From positions 1-64,000 of the forward strand of contig JARJFC010000011.1 of NCBI GenBank assembly GCA_029310945.1: a DNA stretch of 64,000 nucleotides, in the 5' to 3' direction. The position numbers and the translations under genes were made by a program. How positions within the stretch are numbered: the first letter of the stretch is position 1; every line of letters begins with the position of its first letter. Positions 26,031 through 35,183 of this stretch are shown here, piece after piece. This DNA is from Leptospira sp. 96542. Lineage in GTDB: Bacteria > Spirochaetota > Leptospiria > Leptospirales > Leptospiraceae. The notes under the pieces were generated by a model. That model was not told where the DNA came from and did not search any database. It saw nothing but the letters and a program-made list of their open reading frames with translations.

Positions 26031-26996
26031 ATGGAAAGAAACCAACTCCTTCTTTTTCTCTCCTTCCTTTTCTCGACCGTAGCCACCGTGCTCGGAATTG
26101 TCATTTTAAGTTCAGGTGCAAGCCTTGCTAGGTTCTCTTCGGGTACTGGGGGCGGGTTATTCCAAGCCAGTGAGATTGGCGCCGCCGTCATCCCCATTGT
26201 TGGAGAGATCCATTCGGGAGAATCTAGTTATGATTCTACAGGCTCTGATTCCATCTTACGAGAGCTACGTGCTTTGGATGAAGACCCCAACATCAAAGGA
26301 GTGTTAATCGAAATCAATTCTCCTGGTGGAACGGTGGCCGCTTCGCAAGAAATCTTCAACGAACTTTTACATTTAAAAAAGACCAAAAAAATTGTGGTGT
26401 CAATGAAGGACGTGGCCGCATCGGGAGGGTATTACATTGCCGCAGCTGCCGATTATATTTTTGCTCAGAACGGTACCATCACTGGTTCCATTGGAGTTAT
26501 ATCCTTTAGCCCAAATGTGAAAGGTCTTTTGGAACGGTATGGGGTGGGAGTCAAAACCTACAAAGCAGGAAAGTACAAAGATATGCATTCCCCATTTCGT
26601 GATTCTACTTTTGAAGAAGACGAAATGATCAACAAACAATTGCAAGACACCTATCGTAAGTTTGTTGAGGATGTTGCGAAAGGTCGAAACCGCACCGTTA
26701 AATCCATTGAAGAACTAGCCGAAGGTAAAATTTATTCGGGTGAGGATGCATTTCGTAATAAGCTCGTCGATGACATCGGCGGTAGAAGGGAAGCACACCA
26801 AAAACTTTCGGAACTATGCCAATATGAAGGGCTCATTCCGCTTTTTGAAACAGAACTTTCTTCTTTTGATCGGTTTTTGAGGTCAATGGGGGTTCAGTTT
26901 TTTGGTTCATCGCTCCAAACATCTAAGATCAAAAATCTCATCCAATCACAAATACTTGTTATTTTACCATCTCATTTGGGTAAAATTTTATTATGA
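26031..26996 (+). CDS. sppA: Signal peptide peptidase SppA
   Basis: 321 residues from the ATG at 26031, preceded by GAGGGAG; the longer frame begins with a TTG lacking such a site. One N-terminal membrane anchor ([20 protein letters not shown]) places the S49 protease domain outside the inner membrane. The nucleophile is S131 in [10 protein letters not shown], and the catalytic Lys lies in YKAGKYKD (about 178-185). This is the short, single-domain SppA form that digests released signal peptides. Its stop overlaps the next gene start (ATGA). Confidence 0.93.
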   Translation: MERNQLLLFLSFLFSTVATVLGIVILSSGASLARFSSGTGGGLFQASEIGAAVIPIVGEIHSGESSYDSTGSDSILRELRALDEDPNIKGVLIEINSPGGTVAASQEIFNELLHLKKTKKIVVSMKDVAASGGYYIAAAADYIFAQNGTITGSIGVISFSPNVKGLLERYGVGVKTYKAGKYKDMHSPFRDSTFEEDEMINKQLQDTYRKFVEDVAKGRNRTVKSIEELAEGKIYSGEDAFRNKLVDDIGGRREAHQKLSELCQYEGLIPLFETELSSFDRFLRSMGVQFFGSSLQTSKIKNLIQSQILVILPSHLGKILL

Positions 26997-27601
26997 GAGA
27001 TTTGTTTTTTGATTTAGTGGATGTTTTGGAACTTGTATTTTTGGATCCTCTGCGTTATGCGGAGGAAATAAAAGAGATTCCTTTTGCTATCGCACCAGTT
27101 TCGAATTGGTTGTTTTCTATTTTGGCGGCTCTATCGCTCGCTGTGGGGATGAGTATTCTTTCGTCTCCCTATACGATAGCCACACTTTCTTTTTTGGTGT
27201 TCGGGTTTTTTGCAAACTTGGTGATGTTTCGATTTTTTCCATTCTTTTTCGGAATTTTGGCAGATTATTATGTTCAGAGAAAAGGAAGAATGTCTAAAAT
27301 AACCTATTTACTGTTATATGTTCGTCATTCGGTAGTTCTTTTTTTATTATTTACACCAATTGCCATTTTGATGCAAGCTTTGGGCTTTTCAGGTAGAGGG
27401 TCTGGTTTTTATCTGCTTTTGTTATTTCTCTTATTGTTTGGGTTGAACTGCGCACGCGGGATCAAGTTTATCTATGAATTGAAAAGCAGGGATAGCATTC
27501 TGTTTGCATTTTATGCACTTGGGCTTTCGATTTTATTTCCGTTTTTATTTAATTTATACACTGCTTCTAGTGTTTTACAATCAATTGCGGGTGGTTTTTA
27601 A
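26993..27601 (+). CDS. Polytopic membrane protein, Yip1-like
   Basis: 202 residues with about five membrane helices starting after a soluble 35-residue head ([19 protein letters not shown]). The head-plus-five-helix layout resembles the YIP1 family, but no decisive motif is seen. It is translationally coupled to sppA and is followed immediately by surE. Function unknown. Confidence 0.65.
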   Translation: MRDLFFDLVDVLELVFLDPLRYAEEIKEIPFAIAPVSNWLFSILAALSLAVGMSILSSPYTIATLSFLVFGFFANLVMFRFFPFFFGILADYYVQRKGRMSKITYLLLYVRHSVVLFLLFTPIAILMQALGFSGRGSGFYLLLLFLLLFGLNCARGIKFIYELKSRDSILFAFYALGLSILFPFLFNLYTASSVLQSIAGGF

Positions 27602-28333
27602 TTGAACATTCTGATCACGAATGACGACGGTATTTCATCCTCAGGAATCAAAGCATTAGAACACACACTTGGTAAAAAGTACAACACCTACCTGATTGCA
27701 CCACTGAAAGAACGGAGTGTCACTTCGATGGCACTTACAGTTTTTCAACCCATGCGTGTGGAAAAAATCAATGACCACCATTACATTGCAGATGGGTTTC
27801 CCGCTGATTGTGTGAACATTGGTTTGTATGGAGAGATATTTCCTAAAATCGATTTTGTTATTTCTGGCATCAACCGCGGAGTGAATATGGGGTACGATGT
27901 GCACTATTCAGGGACCGTAGGGGCTGCGAAACACGGAGCTTTGCACGGCATTCCATCGCTTGCTGTGAGCTCAGGACGTATCGATCCAGAGGACGGTTAT
28001 GAAAGAGAGGCTATCCTTGTTGCGAATTTTTTAGAATCGTATAACAATCAGATTAAGGCTGGTGAAGTATGGAATTTGAATTTTCCGGAAGAAATTTCGG
28101 GAACAGGAACCATGAGGGAGTTAGCGTTTGTTAGGTTAGGTAGAAGGCGTTATACCGAAAAGTATGATAAAATCCAAATCATTGGGGGGGTGAGTGAATT
28201 CCAATTGAATGGAAGTTTGCTTGGGCACGATGATGAATCAGGAACAGATTTTGAAGCTTATCATTTAGGAAAAATCCCTGTGACTCCAATTCAACTGGAT
28301 CTTACTTCCTACACCCGATTGGAATCGCTATAG
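27602..28333 (+). CDS. surE: 5'/3'-nucleotidase SurE
   Basis: 243 residues. Begins with a TTG directly after the preceding TAA, with protein start MNILITNDDGI. The metal site is formed by D8/D9 (NDDG) and N in SGINRGVNMG; HYSGTVGAAKHGA is the SurE signature. It dephosphorylates nucleoside monophosphates in stationary phase. Placement in an sppA-surE transcript fits a maintenance or stress role. Confidence 0.96.
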   Translation: MNILITNDDGISSSGIKALEHTLGKKYNTYLIAPLKERSVTSMALTVFQPMRVEKINDHHYIADGFPADCVNIGLYGEIFPKIDFVISGINRGVNMGYDVHYSGTVGAAKHGALHGIPSLAVSSGRIDPEDGYEREAILVANFLESYNNQIKAGEVWNLNFPEEISGTGTMRELAFVRLGRRRYTEKYDKIQIIGGVSEFQLNGSLLGHDDESGTDFEAYHLGKIPVTPIQLDLTSYTRLESL

Positions 28334-28344
28334 GTTTAATTTTT

Positions 28345-29016
28345 ATGTCCGAAACCAATGAATATTTGAGTTATATGAATAAGGGCAATTATGCAATGGC
28401 TTTGACATTGCTTGATCAGGAAATTCTAAGAAACCCTGAAGATCCTGTTTTATTGTATAATTTTGCACTTTGTTGTTTCCAAACGAAAAACTTCAAAAAA
28501 TCCATTCAGATCCTTGATCGTATCACAACCGAATATTCAAAATTCATTGAAATGGACAATGTGTACAGGTTGAAAGTGTTCGCCTTGATCGAACTGAAAG
28601 AATGGGAATCCGCCGAAAATTTAATTGAAAACCGTTTGCAGATTGCGGTGGATGATCCAAAATTATTATCATTTTTATCCCATATTTATGAATACACACA
28701 CCGATTGGACATGGCAATCGAAGTTCATAGGCGGATCCTTCGGAACATTCCTGATTATAAGAACAGCTTGAACTCGTTAGGTTATCTGCTCGCATTAAAA
28801 AAGAAACTCACTCCAGAAGAACAAAAGGAAGCAGTGGATTGTTTGAAAAAAGCTCTCGCACAGGATCCCAACAACCCAGCCTATTTGGATTCGTTCGGTT
28901 ATTTTCTCCAAACTCTGGGCAAACCAGAGGAAGCCTGGAAGGCCTACCGAAAAGCTCTGCAAAAGAATCCGAATCACCCTGTACTTTTGGAAAGAATTAA
29001 GAACTTGAAGAAATAA
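28345..29016 (+). CDS. TPR repeat protein
   Basis: 223 residues, no signal peptide. At least five tetratricopeptide repeats cover almost the whole chain; the best are ALTLLDQEILRNPEDPVLLY, AVDCLKKALAQDPNNPAYLD and AWKAYRKALQKNPNHP. Presumably a cytosolic scaffold. It follows surE by 11 bases and ends the operon just before the tRNA cluster. Confidence 0.88.
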   Translation: MSETNEYLSYMNKGNYAMALTLLDQEILRNPEDPVLLYNFALCCFQTKNFKKSIQILDRITTEYSKFIEMDNVYRLKVFALIELKEWESAENLIENRLQIAVDDPKLLSFLSHIYEYTHRLDMAIEVHRRILRNIPDYKNSLNSLGYLLALKKKLTPEEQKEAVDCLKKALAQDPNNPAYLDSFGYFLQTLGKPEEAWKAYRKALQKNPNHPVLLERIKNLKK

Positions 29017-29078
29017 AATCCTCCCTTTTCTTGACACAGCTCCATCCACCAAAAAACTGGAGATTCAAGGACTTCTTT

Positions 29079-29150
29079 CGGGATGTAGCGCAGTGGTAGC
29101 GCATCTGTTTTGGGTACAGAGGGTCGCAGGTTCAAATCCTGTCATCCCGA
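29079..29150 (+). tRNA. tRNA-Pro (anticodon TGG)
   Basis: The acceptor arm CGGGATG (29079-29085) pairs with CATCCCG (29143-29149), followed by discriminator A. The anticodon loop TTTGGGT sits between TCTGT and ACAGA, giving TGG. The T arm reads GCAGGTTCAAATCCTGT. CCA is not encoded. A consensus TTGACA lies at 29031-29036, but a matching -10 box is not obvious. Confidence 0.97.
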
Positions 29151-29167
29151 ATCAGTTGGTTCTATCT

Positions 29168-29241
29168 GACCCGGTAGCTCAGCTGGATAGAGCAACTGCC
29201 TTCTAAGCAGTTGGTCGGGGGTTCGAATCCCTCTCGGGTCG
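29168..29241 (+). tRNA. tRNA-Arg (anticodon TCT)
   Basis: The acceptor GACCCGG (29168-29174) pairs with TCGGGTC (29234-29240), followed by discriminator G. The anticodon loop CTTCTAA between ACTGC and GCAGT gives TCT (Arg, AGA/AGG codons). The T arm contains GGGGTTCGAATCCCT. It is 17 bases after tRNA-Pro and probably co-transcribed. Confidence 0.97.
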
Positions 29242-29256
29242 AAACAGTCTTTAAAT

Positions 29257-29329
29257 GGTGGATGTAGTTCAGCGGTAGAGCCCCGGTTTGTGGTACCGGT
29301 CGTCGCGGGTTCGAATCCCGTCATCCACC
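29257..29329 (+). tRNA. tRNA-His (anticodon GTG)
   Basis: The extra 5' G typical of tRNA-His is at 29257, before acceptor GTGGATG; CATCCAC and discriminator C end at 29329. The loop TTGTGGT between CCGGT and ACCGG gives anticodon GTG. Its last 13 bases (TCCCGTCATCCAC) recur inside both 291-bp repeats (29694-29706 and 37999-38011), marking this tRNA end as a probable recombination target. Confidence 0.97.
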
Positions 29330-29508
29330 CATAGTATAATTTCTCCTTCATAGTAATATATATCCATCGAAATGCTTAGCCGCCTCACGCTCAACTGACC
29401 CTCCTGGTCAGACTTCGCGCCCGCATTACGTCCTGTATGCTGTTCGGCGTCCAAGCATTTCGATGGATATTACTTTATTTCAGTTGGGAAATTGGGTAGA
29501 AAAACTAA
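29330..29508 (+). repeat. Structured hairpin element, copy A (next to tRNA-His)
   Basis: An 18-bp perfect outer stem (29360-29377 with 29453-29470) encloses two inner hairpins: CTGACC-CTCCT-GGTCAG at 29395-29411 and GCATTAC...GTATGC at 29423-29440. The segment GCTGTTCGGCGTCCAAGC before the right arm and the tail TGGGAAATT are shared with copies B, C and D. Stem sequences differ between A and B, but pairing is kept in each. Confidence 0.8.
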
Positions 29509-29591
29509 TTAACCTAAGATAGTAAAAAATGGGATTCGAACGATTTTGCGAAAGAGTTCGAGTAGTAAATAAGGCAAGACACCTTGCCTTA

Positions 29592-29882
29592 TTTACGTTA
29601 AGCGAGAACGACCGAGCGCAAGGATGTGCGAGGGCTCGCAAAAGACGGCCTGGAACGAGTTCGACCTGGATGGGAGAACCGCGTAAGGCGATATCCCGTC
29701 ATCCACTAATAGTGTAATTTCCCACTCAACGTATAAAGGTACTCTTAAAATGGCTCGGGCCACCTCGCGTTCGCCTGGCCCTCCATGGCCAGAGCTCCCG
29801 CACGCACCCATCCGTGGGTGCTGTTCGGCGTCCAAGCCAATTTTATGAGTAAAGAAACGTACTTCGTTTGGGAAATTTGGTG
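29592..29882 (+). repeat. 291-bp direct repeat, left copy (B), with hairpin element
   Basis: Matches 37897-38187 over 291 bases with no gaps and two C/T differences. It contains a 13-base copy of the tRNA-His end at 29694-29706, then a hairpin element: outer stem near 29742-29755 with 29835-29849 (one mismatch and one bulge), inner hairpins CTGGCC-CTCCAT-GGCCAG (29775-29792) and GCACCCA-TCCG-TGGGTGC (29804-29821). Its left edge overlaps a perfect 13-bp inverted repeat with a 6-nt loop (29565-29577 with 29584-29596). No protein-coding reading is convincing. Confidence 0.9.
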
Positions 29883-29927
29883 AAAGACAGCTTCACATTT
29901 TTTTATTTCATCTTCTTTATAGCAAAC

Positions 29928-31154
29928 TTAGTAATCAATTTTTCGATAACGTAGAAGTATCCCGCTGCAAAGTAAGGCGATTATGATACTAAAACTGATT
30001 CCTGCTTTGGCTAAACCAACAAAATTTGCAAAAAAACCAACTCCTAAGATCGGAATCGATATCGCTAAATACATGATAAAGAAAAAAGATGAGACCACTC
30101 CTGCTCTATCTTTTGCAAGAGTTACTTGATTCACTGAAGCTAATCCAGCGCGAAAAATAACACCCTGTCCAACTCCCGAAATGATACCTGACATTAATAT
30201 TAAAAAAATTGATTCAATTCGTAAGGAGCTTCCCAAAAATACCATACCAGCAATTAGAATTCCACAACCAATCGGCATTGCCCTTTTTCCAAATCGATTC
30301 GTTAGTGTTAGTTGCCCGAATAAGGATCCTATAAAAAGAGTAGAGGCAAGTGTTCCTGATAAGACTGGTTCTGTATGTCCTAGGATGCCAGAAAGAAAAA
30401 GCGGGGCAATTGCGGTAAACAACCCCATGACAGCAAATCCAGCAAAACCGGGAGTAACATTCTGAAAGAAAACTTCTCGGACTGATTGGGGTAGGATTAG
30501 TTTTGAAACACGGAAAGGCGTATGTTTAAAGTTTTCCACTGTTTCAGGAATAAGGTTTATCGAAATTATACTTATGACTAAAAGCGAAAGATGGATAACG
30601 AATGGTATGTGGAGAGGGCCTGGTGTTAGTTGGGCAAGTGAACCTGCGACCAAGGGACCAAGTCCAAGACCGCCCATATTGGCCATTGTAGCGACTAATG
30701 TTGCTTTTTCTGAGTTTTGATTTTTGTTTAAATCTACAATTGTAGCCGATGCAGTACCTGTGAAAACTCCAGCTGACAATCCAGACAAAATTCGTCCTAC
30801 AATAAGGAAACTTAGACTATTTGCATATAGGAAAACAATCGAACTTAAGGTCGAAAAAAGCAAACCAAGTAATAAAGTGGGACGTCTTCCAATGGTATCA
30901 GAAAGGCGTCCTAATATCACTAAAGCAACTAATACTCCTATTGAATATGCTGAAAAAATAATTGAGCTTGTGAAGGTAGCGAAACCAAGTTTTTTTTGAT
31001 ATAGTACATAAAGAGGAGTAGGAAGCGTTGATCCAAACATTGTAATTGTGAAAGCAAATGCGACCAATTTAAAACCTAAGTTTTCGGAAACTGTCTTATG
31101 TATGTTCATTTTATAATTTGGCTTTAAAGATTTGAATTGTAATTCAGGATTCAT
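29928..31154 (-). CDS. MFS transporter in island
   Basis: Up to 408 residues; a start at 31109 (MNIHKTVSENLG) would give 393. Twelve membrane helices, with LGRLSDTIGRRPTLL as the MFS loop 2-3 motif and a helix-4/5 region (GRILSGLSAGVFTGTASA) of the DHA1 type. The start overlaps the amidohydrolase stop by 11 bases, so it is the last gene of the four-gene catabolic operon. It probably imports the substrate or exports a product; direction is not predictable. Confidence 0.88.
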   Translation of the reverse strand: MNPELQFKSLKPNYKMNIHKTVSENLGFKLVAFAFTITMFGSTLPTPLYVLYQKKLGFATFTSSIIFSAYSIGVLVALVILGRLSDTIGRRPTLLLGLLFSTLSSIVFLYANSLSFLIVGRILSGLSAGVFTGTASATIVDLNKNQNSEKATLVATMANMGGLGLGPLVAGSLAQLTPGPLHIPFVIHLSLLVISIISINLIPETVENFKHTPFRVSKLILPQSVREVFFQNVTPGFAGFAVMGLFTAIAPLFLSGILGHTEPVLSGTLASTLFIGSLFGQLTLTNRFGKRAMPIGCGILIAGMVFLGSSLRIESIFLILMSGIISGVGQGVIFRAGLASVNQVTLAKDRAGVVSSFFFIMYLAISIPILGVGFFANFVGLAKAGISFSIIIALLCSGILLRYRKIDY

Positions 31155-32547
31155 TTTGTCCTAATTGTCGTTTTTGTTTTGATAATCGATGATGAACCAC
31201 TTTTCTTACGATTCGATTCTTAACGTTCGTTAATAGGCCTGTTTGAGTTGCATGCTTAAACAGTCGATCTCCTGATTGTTTTAATTGGTTTCTAATTGAT
31301 TCAATGTCAATTCCAACTAATTCGTGATTCCGTTTTTTCCAATTACCAGCAATCATGACACCTTCTATATTAGCAGAATTTGCATGTAGAACGGCGGCCA
31401 TCGGTTCAAAAGCTGGCCACAAATTCAAACATCTTGTATCAATAATGGTTAAGTCAGCTTGCATTCCTCTTTCAATTCGACCAACGTGATTTAATCCTAA
31501 TGCTCGAGCTCCTTCTACCGTTGCCCATTCTAGTGCCTGTTTGCTTGTGATGGTCGGAGAAGGGGAAGAGATTCCTTTGTGAGTACGATGTTTCTCATGA
31601 TCGATTCCGCGTTGTTGTGCCAAGGCGATTCTGGCAGAAGTTAGAATTTCGCCTGGAGATACTGCATCTGTATCGGTACCGAGTGAGGGTGCTGATCCAA
31701 TTTGAAGCAGTCGCCCAGTGATTGGAAAACCATGGCCTTGGCCTAGTTCATTTTCTGGGGTAATACTGAATGTTGCTCCATGATCTGCGAGTATTTTTAA
31801 CCAACGGATACTTATATCAACACCGTGCACAATATTTGTGTTAGGACTAATGAGTTTTTGATTTAAGACTGTTTCCCAGGCTTCACCAGGTTCACCACCA
31901 CTTTGGTGCATCGAGACGATGATTCCTCTTTCTATGGCAGACTGGAAATCTGAAACGGCAACTTTTGCTTTAGAATATTGAGGACCGAGGATCGCCATTC
32001 CTATTTTGAACAGATTGTTTGAATAGATGGCACTTTTCATTATTCGATCGATTTCTGCAATAGGATGAATTTGGTCAGTGGCAGCGTAAGGTGCCCCATG
32101 AAAAAACACGGTGCGTATTCCAGACTCCACCAAACCTGCTATAGCTGCATCAGTATGCTCTGGCGTTCTATTGTTATGACACCAATCTCCTAAAGTTGTA
32201 ACGCCATTGTTGATTTGATTCAACGAGCTATAAAGAGCTGCAATATGAAGATCTTCTGGTTTATAGTGTTTGGCAATTTTACCATGCAAATTAGAAAGAT
32301 AGTCCAAAAGAGTCCAATCAGCTCCAATACAACGAAGGCCTGCCTGCCAAGTATGCAAATGCGAATTAATGAGTCCTGGAATGATTATTCGATTTTCTAA
32401 ATCGATTATCTCGGCATTCACTTCACTTAATTGTTTCCCAATCCCAATGATTTGATCTTTCTCTATCAAAATATCACTTCGTTCAATGTCCGGACGATTC
32501 CGAACCATTGTAATCACTTTTGCGCCGCGTAAGAGTATTCGATTCAT
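31144..32547 (-). CDS. Amidohydrolase (cytosine deaminase / TRZ-ATZ-like)
   Basis: 467 residues. A metal-dependent hydrolase of the amidohydrolase superfamily: H63 and H65 in NSHLHTW form the first metal pair, followed by the later His in MHQSGGEPGE and HGVDIS regions and the Asp in GTDTDAVSPGE. Closest in layout to the chlorohydrolase/guanine deaminase subgroup acting on N-heterocycles. The start overlaps the monooxygenase stop by four bases. Its operon partners suggest breakdown of a cyclic compound. Confidence 0.88.
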   Translation of the reverse strand: MNRILLRGAKVITMVRNRPDIERSDILIEKDQIIGIGKQLSEVNAEIIDLENRIIIPGLINSHLHTWQAGLRCIGADWTLLDYLSNLHGKIAKHYKPEDLHIAALYSSLNQINNGVTTLGDWCHNNRTPEHTDAAIAGLVESGIRTVFFHGAPYAATDQIHPIAEIDRIMKSAIYSNNLFKIGMAILGPQYSKAKVAVSDFQSAIERGIIVSMHQSGGEPGEAWETVLNQKLISPNTNIVHGVDISIRWLKILADHGATFSITPENELGQGHGFPITGRLLQIGSAPSLGTDTDAVSPGEILTSARIALAQQRGIDHEKHRTHKGISSPSPTITSKQALEWATVEGARALGLNHVGRIERGMQADLTIIDTRCLNLWPAFEPMAAVLHANSANIEGVMIAGNWKKRNHELVGIDIESIRNQLKQSGDRLFKHATQTGLLTNVKNRIVRKVVHHRLSKQKRQLGQNES

Positions 32548-34136
32548 TTGAATTCTCCTTTTTTCGAATATTCTTTTGTTTGATGAACAGAATGATTATC
32601 AGGAGGAGTAAACATTCTGATTGCCTTTGTCATAGAGTATACATTCTCACTATTAGAAATATGTCCTATATATCCATCCGGTCTTACAAGAATCAGTTGT
32701 CCGTCTATTGGTTGATAAGCCTTGTGGAAACTTTTGTGTAAATCATGGAACGAAGGATAATCAATTTCTTTTTCATTCGCATCGATGATAATTATTTTAA
32801 GCGCAGCACCTATATTTGGCCAATTAATATCAGGTAAAGAGTGAACACTTTTTTTTCCGTAAGAGATTAATGTGAAATGGGGACCACGAAAGATTTCAAA
32901 AAGTCTAATTCTACTTCCGTATATATCTTTTAATTCTGCATCTGGTGCTCGGTCACCATCCTTCAGTGCTTTCTTTCGACCATCATCAATTGAGGACAAA
33001 GGTCCACCGCAATATGTTAACGCTAACTGTTGTTCATCCTTTCCTCGACGGATGCTATTAGGATTCAGTTTTGCGATGCCTTCATATTTTTTTGTTGATA
33101 AACCGAGTACAGCAGCGGCAATCGGTTGTCTTTCTGCCTCATAAGAATTTAATAATACATCACTTGCACCGGCTAATACCTGTTGAATTTTCCATCCCAA
33201 ATTGTAAGCATCTTGAATTCCCGTGTTTAATCCCTGTGCACCTGCAGGTGTGTGCACATGCGCTGCATCTCCTATGATTAAAGCACGATCTTTACGATAA
33301 CTTTGGGCCAATCGAATATTAGGTCGAAATACAGATTTCCATTGTATATCGTTTAAAATGATACCTTTATCGCCAGTATGTTTATGAATCCGTTCGTTGA
33401 TTAGAGTTATATCGGCGGGTGGTTCTTCACCTTGTGCCAGTCGAATCATCCATTGAAACAAATCACTATTCGGAAGAGGACAAGCTCCAACAAATTTACC
33501 ACCTCGACCTGGCCAAATATGCCAACGATTTCTAGATAGGCCGGTAGTTACTGCGTCTACAATTAAAATTCGATCTTTTTCATCGGTAGTTCCATCAAAA
33601 GGAATATCGAGTTTTAGTCTCACTGTGCTCGCACCACCATCTGCTCCGATGATAAATTTGGAAAGAACCGTTTCTTGATTTTCTAATCCAACAATCGTAG
33701 CCTGTGCAAATTCGGAATTTTGACTAAAATCAATGAGCTTATGCCCAAACTCGACTTTGACTCCTAGATCCTCTAATCTTTTATGTAATGCAAGATCTGT
33801 AGAAAACTGAGGAATTAGCCATGTATTCGGATAGGGTATGTCAGAAGTCGAAGGTTTATTTCGAAACATCTGCCAAGGGAGAGTGAAAGGACCCAAATGA
33901 GCCCCAAGCAAAGGGTATAAACTTCCTTGTTTCAAAATGTCCTCAATCACTTCCAAATCCTCCATTATCTCCAAAGTGCGTGGCTGTATTCCCTTCGCAC
34001 GTGATCCTCTAAAGGAATGAGGGGACTGATCAATAATCCGAACACTTAACCCTCGTCTAACAAGATCGATCGCGAGAGTTGTGCCAGCAGGTCCCGCACC
34101 AACTATAAGTACATCAATGGTTTGATCTTTTTTCAT
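32544..34136 (-). CDS. FAD-dependent aromatic monooxygenase (class A)
   Basis: 530 residues from the ATG at 34136, chosen because AAAAAGGA lies seven bases ahead; the ATG at 34184 is inside the upstream gene. The Rossmann FAD motif is GAGPAG (13-18), the DG motif is GADGGAS (164-170) and the ribityl-binding motif GDAAHVHTPAGAQGLNTG covers 289-306. The C-terminal thioredoxin-like extension is typical of the PheA/TfdB/MhpA group. These enzymes hydroxylate aromatic rings using NAD(P)H and O2. Known relatives also modify antibiotics, so detoxification is an alternative to catabolism. Confidence 0.92.
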   Translation of the reverse strand: MKKDQTIDVLIVGAGPAGTTLAIDLVRRGLSVRIIDQSPHSFRGSRAKGIQPRTLEIMEDLEVIEDILKQGSLYPLLGAHLGPFTLPWQMFRNKPSTSDIPYPNTWLIPQFSTDLALHKRLEDLGVKVEFGHKLIDFSQNSEFAQATIVGLENQETVLSKFIIGADGGASTVRLKLDIPFDGTTDEKDRILIVDAVTTGLSRNRWHIWPGRGGKFVGACPLPNSDLFQWMIRLAQGEEPPADITLINERIHKHTGDKGIILNDIQWKSVFRPNIRLAQSYRKDRALIIGDAAHVHTPAGAQGLNTGIQDAYNLGWKIQQVLAGASDVLLNSYEAERQPIAAAVLGLSTKKYEGIAKLNPNSIRRGKDEQQLALTYCGGPLSSIDDGRKKALKDGDRAPDAELKDIYGSRIRLFEIFRGPHFTLISYGKKSVHSLPDINWPNIGAALKIIIIDANEKEIDYPSFHDLHKSFHKAYQPIDGQLILVRPDGYIGHISNSENVYSMTKAIRMFTPPDNHSVHQTKEYSKKGEFK

Positions 34137-34180
34137 AACTAATTCCTTTTTGTGATTGTTGATATGATTGAATTGACTGG

Positions 34181-35017
34181 TCACTTATGTTTTCCTATGA
34201 ATAAAGGATTCAGAAACCTAACTATTTCTTTTGCAACCCAAACTGGATCTTCTTCCGGCAACAGATGTCCTCCCGTTTCGTGGATGACTTCTTTGCTATG
34301 TTTTATATCGCGAGAAAAATTCTGACCATCAACATGAGCACTTCGCAGTACAAGTGTAGGAATCGATATTCTATGAATTTCATTGCTTCGATCGATTTGA
34401 TTCGTATTGGCAAAATCAACAAAAGCTGATCGATTTCCAGGTCTACTCATGAGTGCGAAAACTCGATCGACCATCTCTTCGGTTACAATTGTTGACCCAG
34501 AGCCTACGATTGACTTAAGATTTTTTTCTATTGCAGAGCGTGGAGTCCACCTTCGAAGGAGAGGACGTAAGAACGGGTTACGTGCCAATTTTAATCCTTG
34601 AGGTATTGATTTTTCCGGATAGCCAGTGGCATTAATTAATATGATTGCATAGACAGCTTTTGGGTAATCTAACGCAAGATTCCAAGCAATATTTCCTCCG
34701 AGTGAATTTCCCACTGCAAAAAAATTACGATGCCCAATGCTCTCCATTAACTTTACCAAAGTTGATGCATATGTTTGTATTCTATAATCTCGATCAGGTC
34801 TTGGACCAGTGAGTCCAAAACCAGGTAAGTCCACTCGAATACATTGAAATTTCTGAGAATTTAATATCTTTGTGATTGGATCAAAACAATGTTGGGACGA
34901 ACCGCTACCATGTAACAGTAGGACAGGATATCCCTCACCCGTGCGTTTATAGTGAATGCGCATTCCATCGATGTTTTGAAAAAAAGAGTCTTTTCCGGGT
35001 TCAAGCCAATCATTCAT
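34181..35017 (-). CDS. Alpha/beta hydrolase, first gene of catabolic operon
   Basis: 278 residues. Oxyanion motif LLHGSGSS, nucleophile S105 in VGNSLGG, acid probably in the LVLRSAHVDG loop, and His in GGHLLPEED. It resembles the MhpC/meta-cleavage hydrolase group. The start codon lies inside the 31-bp palindrome at 35013-35043 and has no ribosome site, so the message may be leaderless. It is the first of four overlapping or closely spaced genes (hydrolase, monooxygenase, amidohydrolase, MFS). Confidence 0.88.
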   Translation of the reverse strand: MNDWLEPGKDSFFQNIDGMRIHYKRTGEGYPVLLLHGSGSSQHCFDPITKILNSQKFQCIRVDLPGFGLTGPRPDRDYRIQTYASTLVKLMESIGHRNFFAVGNSLGGNIAWNLALDYPKAVYAIILINATGYPEKSIPQGLKLARNPFLRPLLRRWTPRSAIEKNLKSIVGSGSTIVTEEMVDRVFALMSRPGNRSAFVDFANTNQIDRSNEIHRISIPTLVLRSAHVDGQNFSRDIKHSKEVIHETGGHLLPEEDPVWVAKEIVRFLNPLFIGKHK

Positions 35018-35043
35018 TATGGATACAGTGTATCCATAATGAA
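35013..35043. promoter_or_regulatory. TetR-type operator 1 (perfect 15-1-15 palindrome)
   Basis: Left arm TTCATTATGGATACA, centre G, right arm TGTATCCATAATGAA. The palindrome covers the start codon of the hydrolase at 35017. The core ATGGATACAGTGTATCC recurs at 36174-36198 and 37025-37047, flanking the TetR gene at 36304. It almost certainly binds that regulator and blocks transcription and translation start together. Confidence 0.88.
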
Positions 35044-35183
35044 ATAATCGTCAAGCTTTTAAAAATTTGCGAAACACAATTTTATATTTATTCGAAGTTT
35101 AATTGTGTGAATGGAGTCTGAAAATAGAGAAATCAGAACAGATATAGAAATTACTTGGGAAGAATATACTAAAACTAATTTCG

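Noticed and set aside
29142..29454. ORFs on the minus strand across the tRNA cluster and hairpin element.
   Set aside because: They are reverse readings of tRNA T arms and the structured element (GIRTPDQLL-type peptides) with no ribosome sites.
29592..29720. A further tRNA gene inside the 291-bp repeats, because of TCCCGTCATCCAC.
   Set aside because: Only the 3' end matches tRNA-His; there is no acceptor 5' strand, D arm or anticodon arm.
29565..29882. Possible integron attC sites (GTTAAGC looks like a GTTRRRY core and the elements are imperfect palindromes).
   Set aside because: No matching RYYYAAC partner at the right distance, no integrase gene, and the palindromes keep conserved unpaired segments unlike attC.
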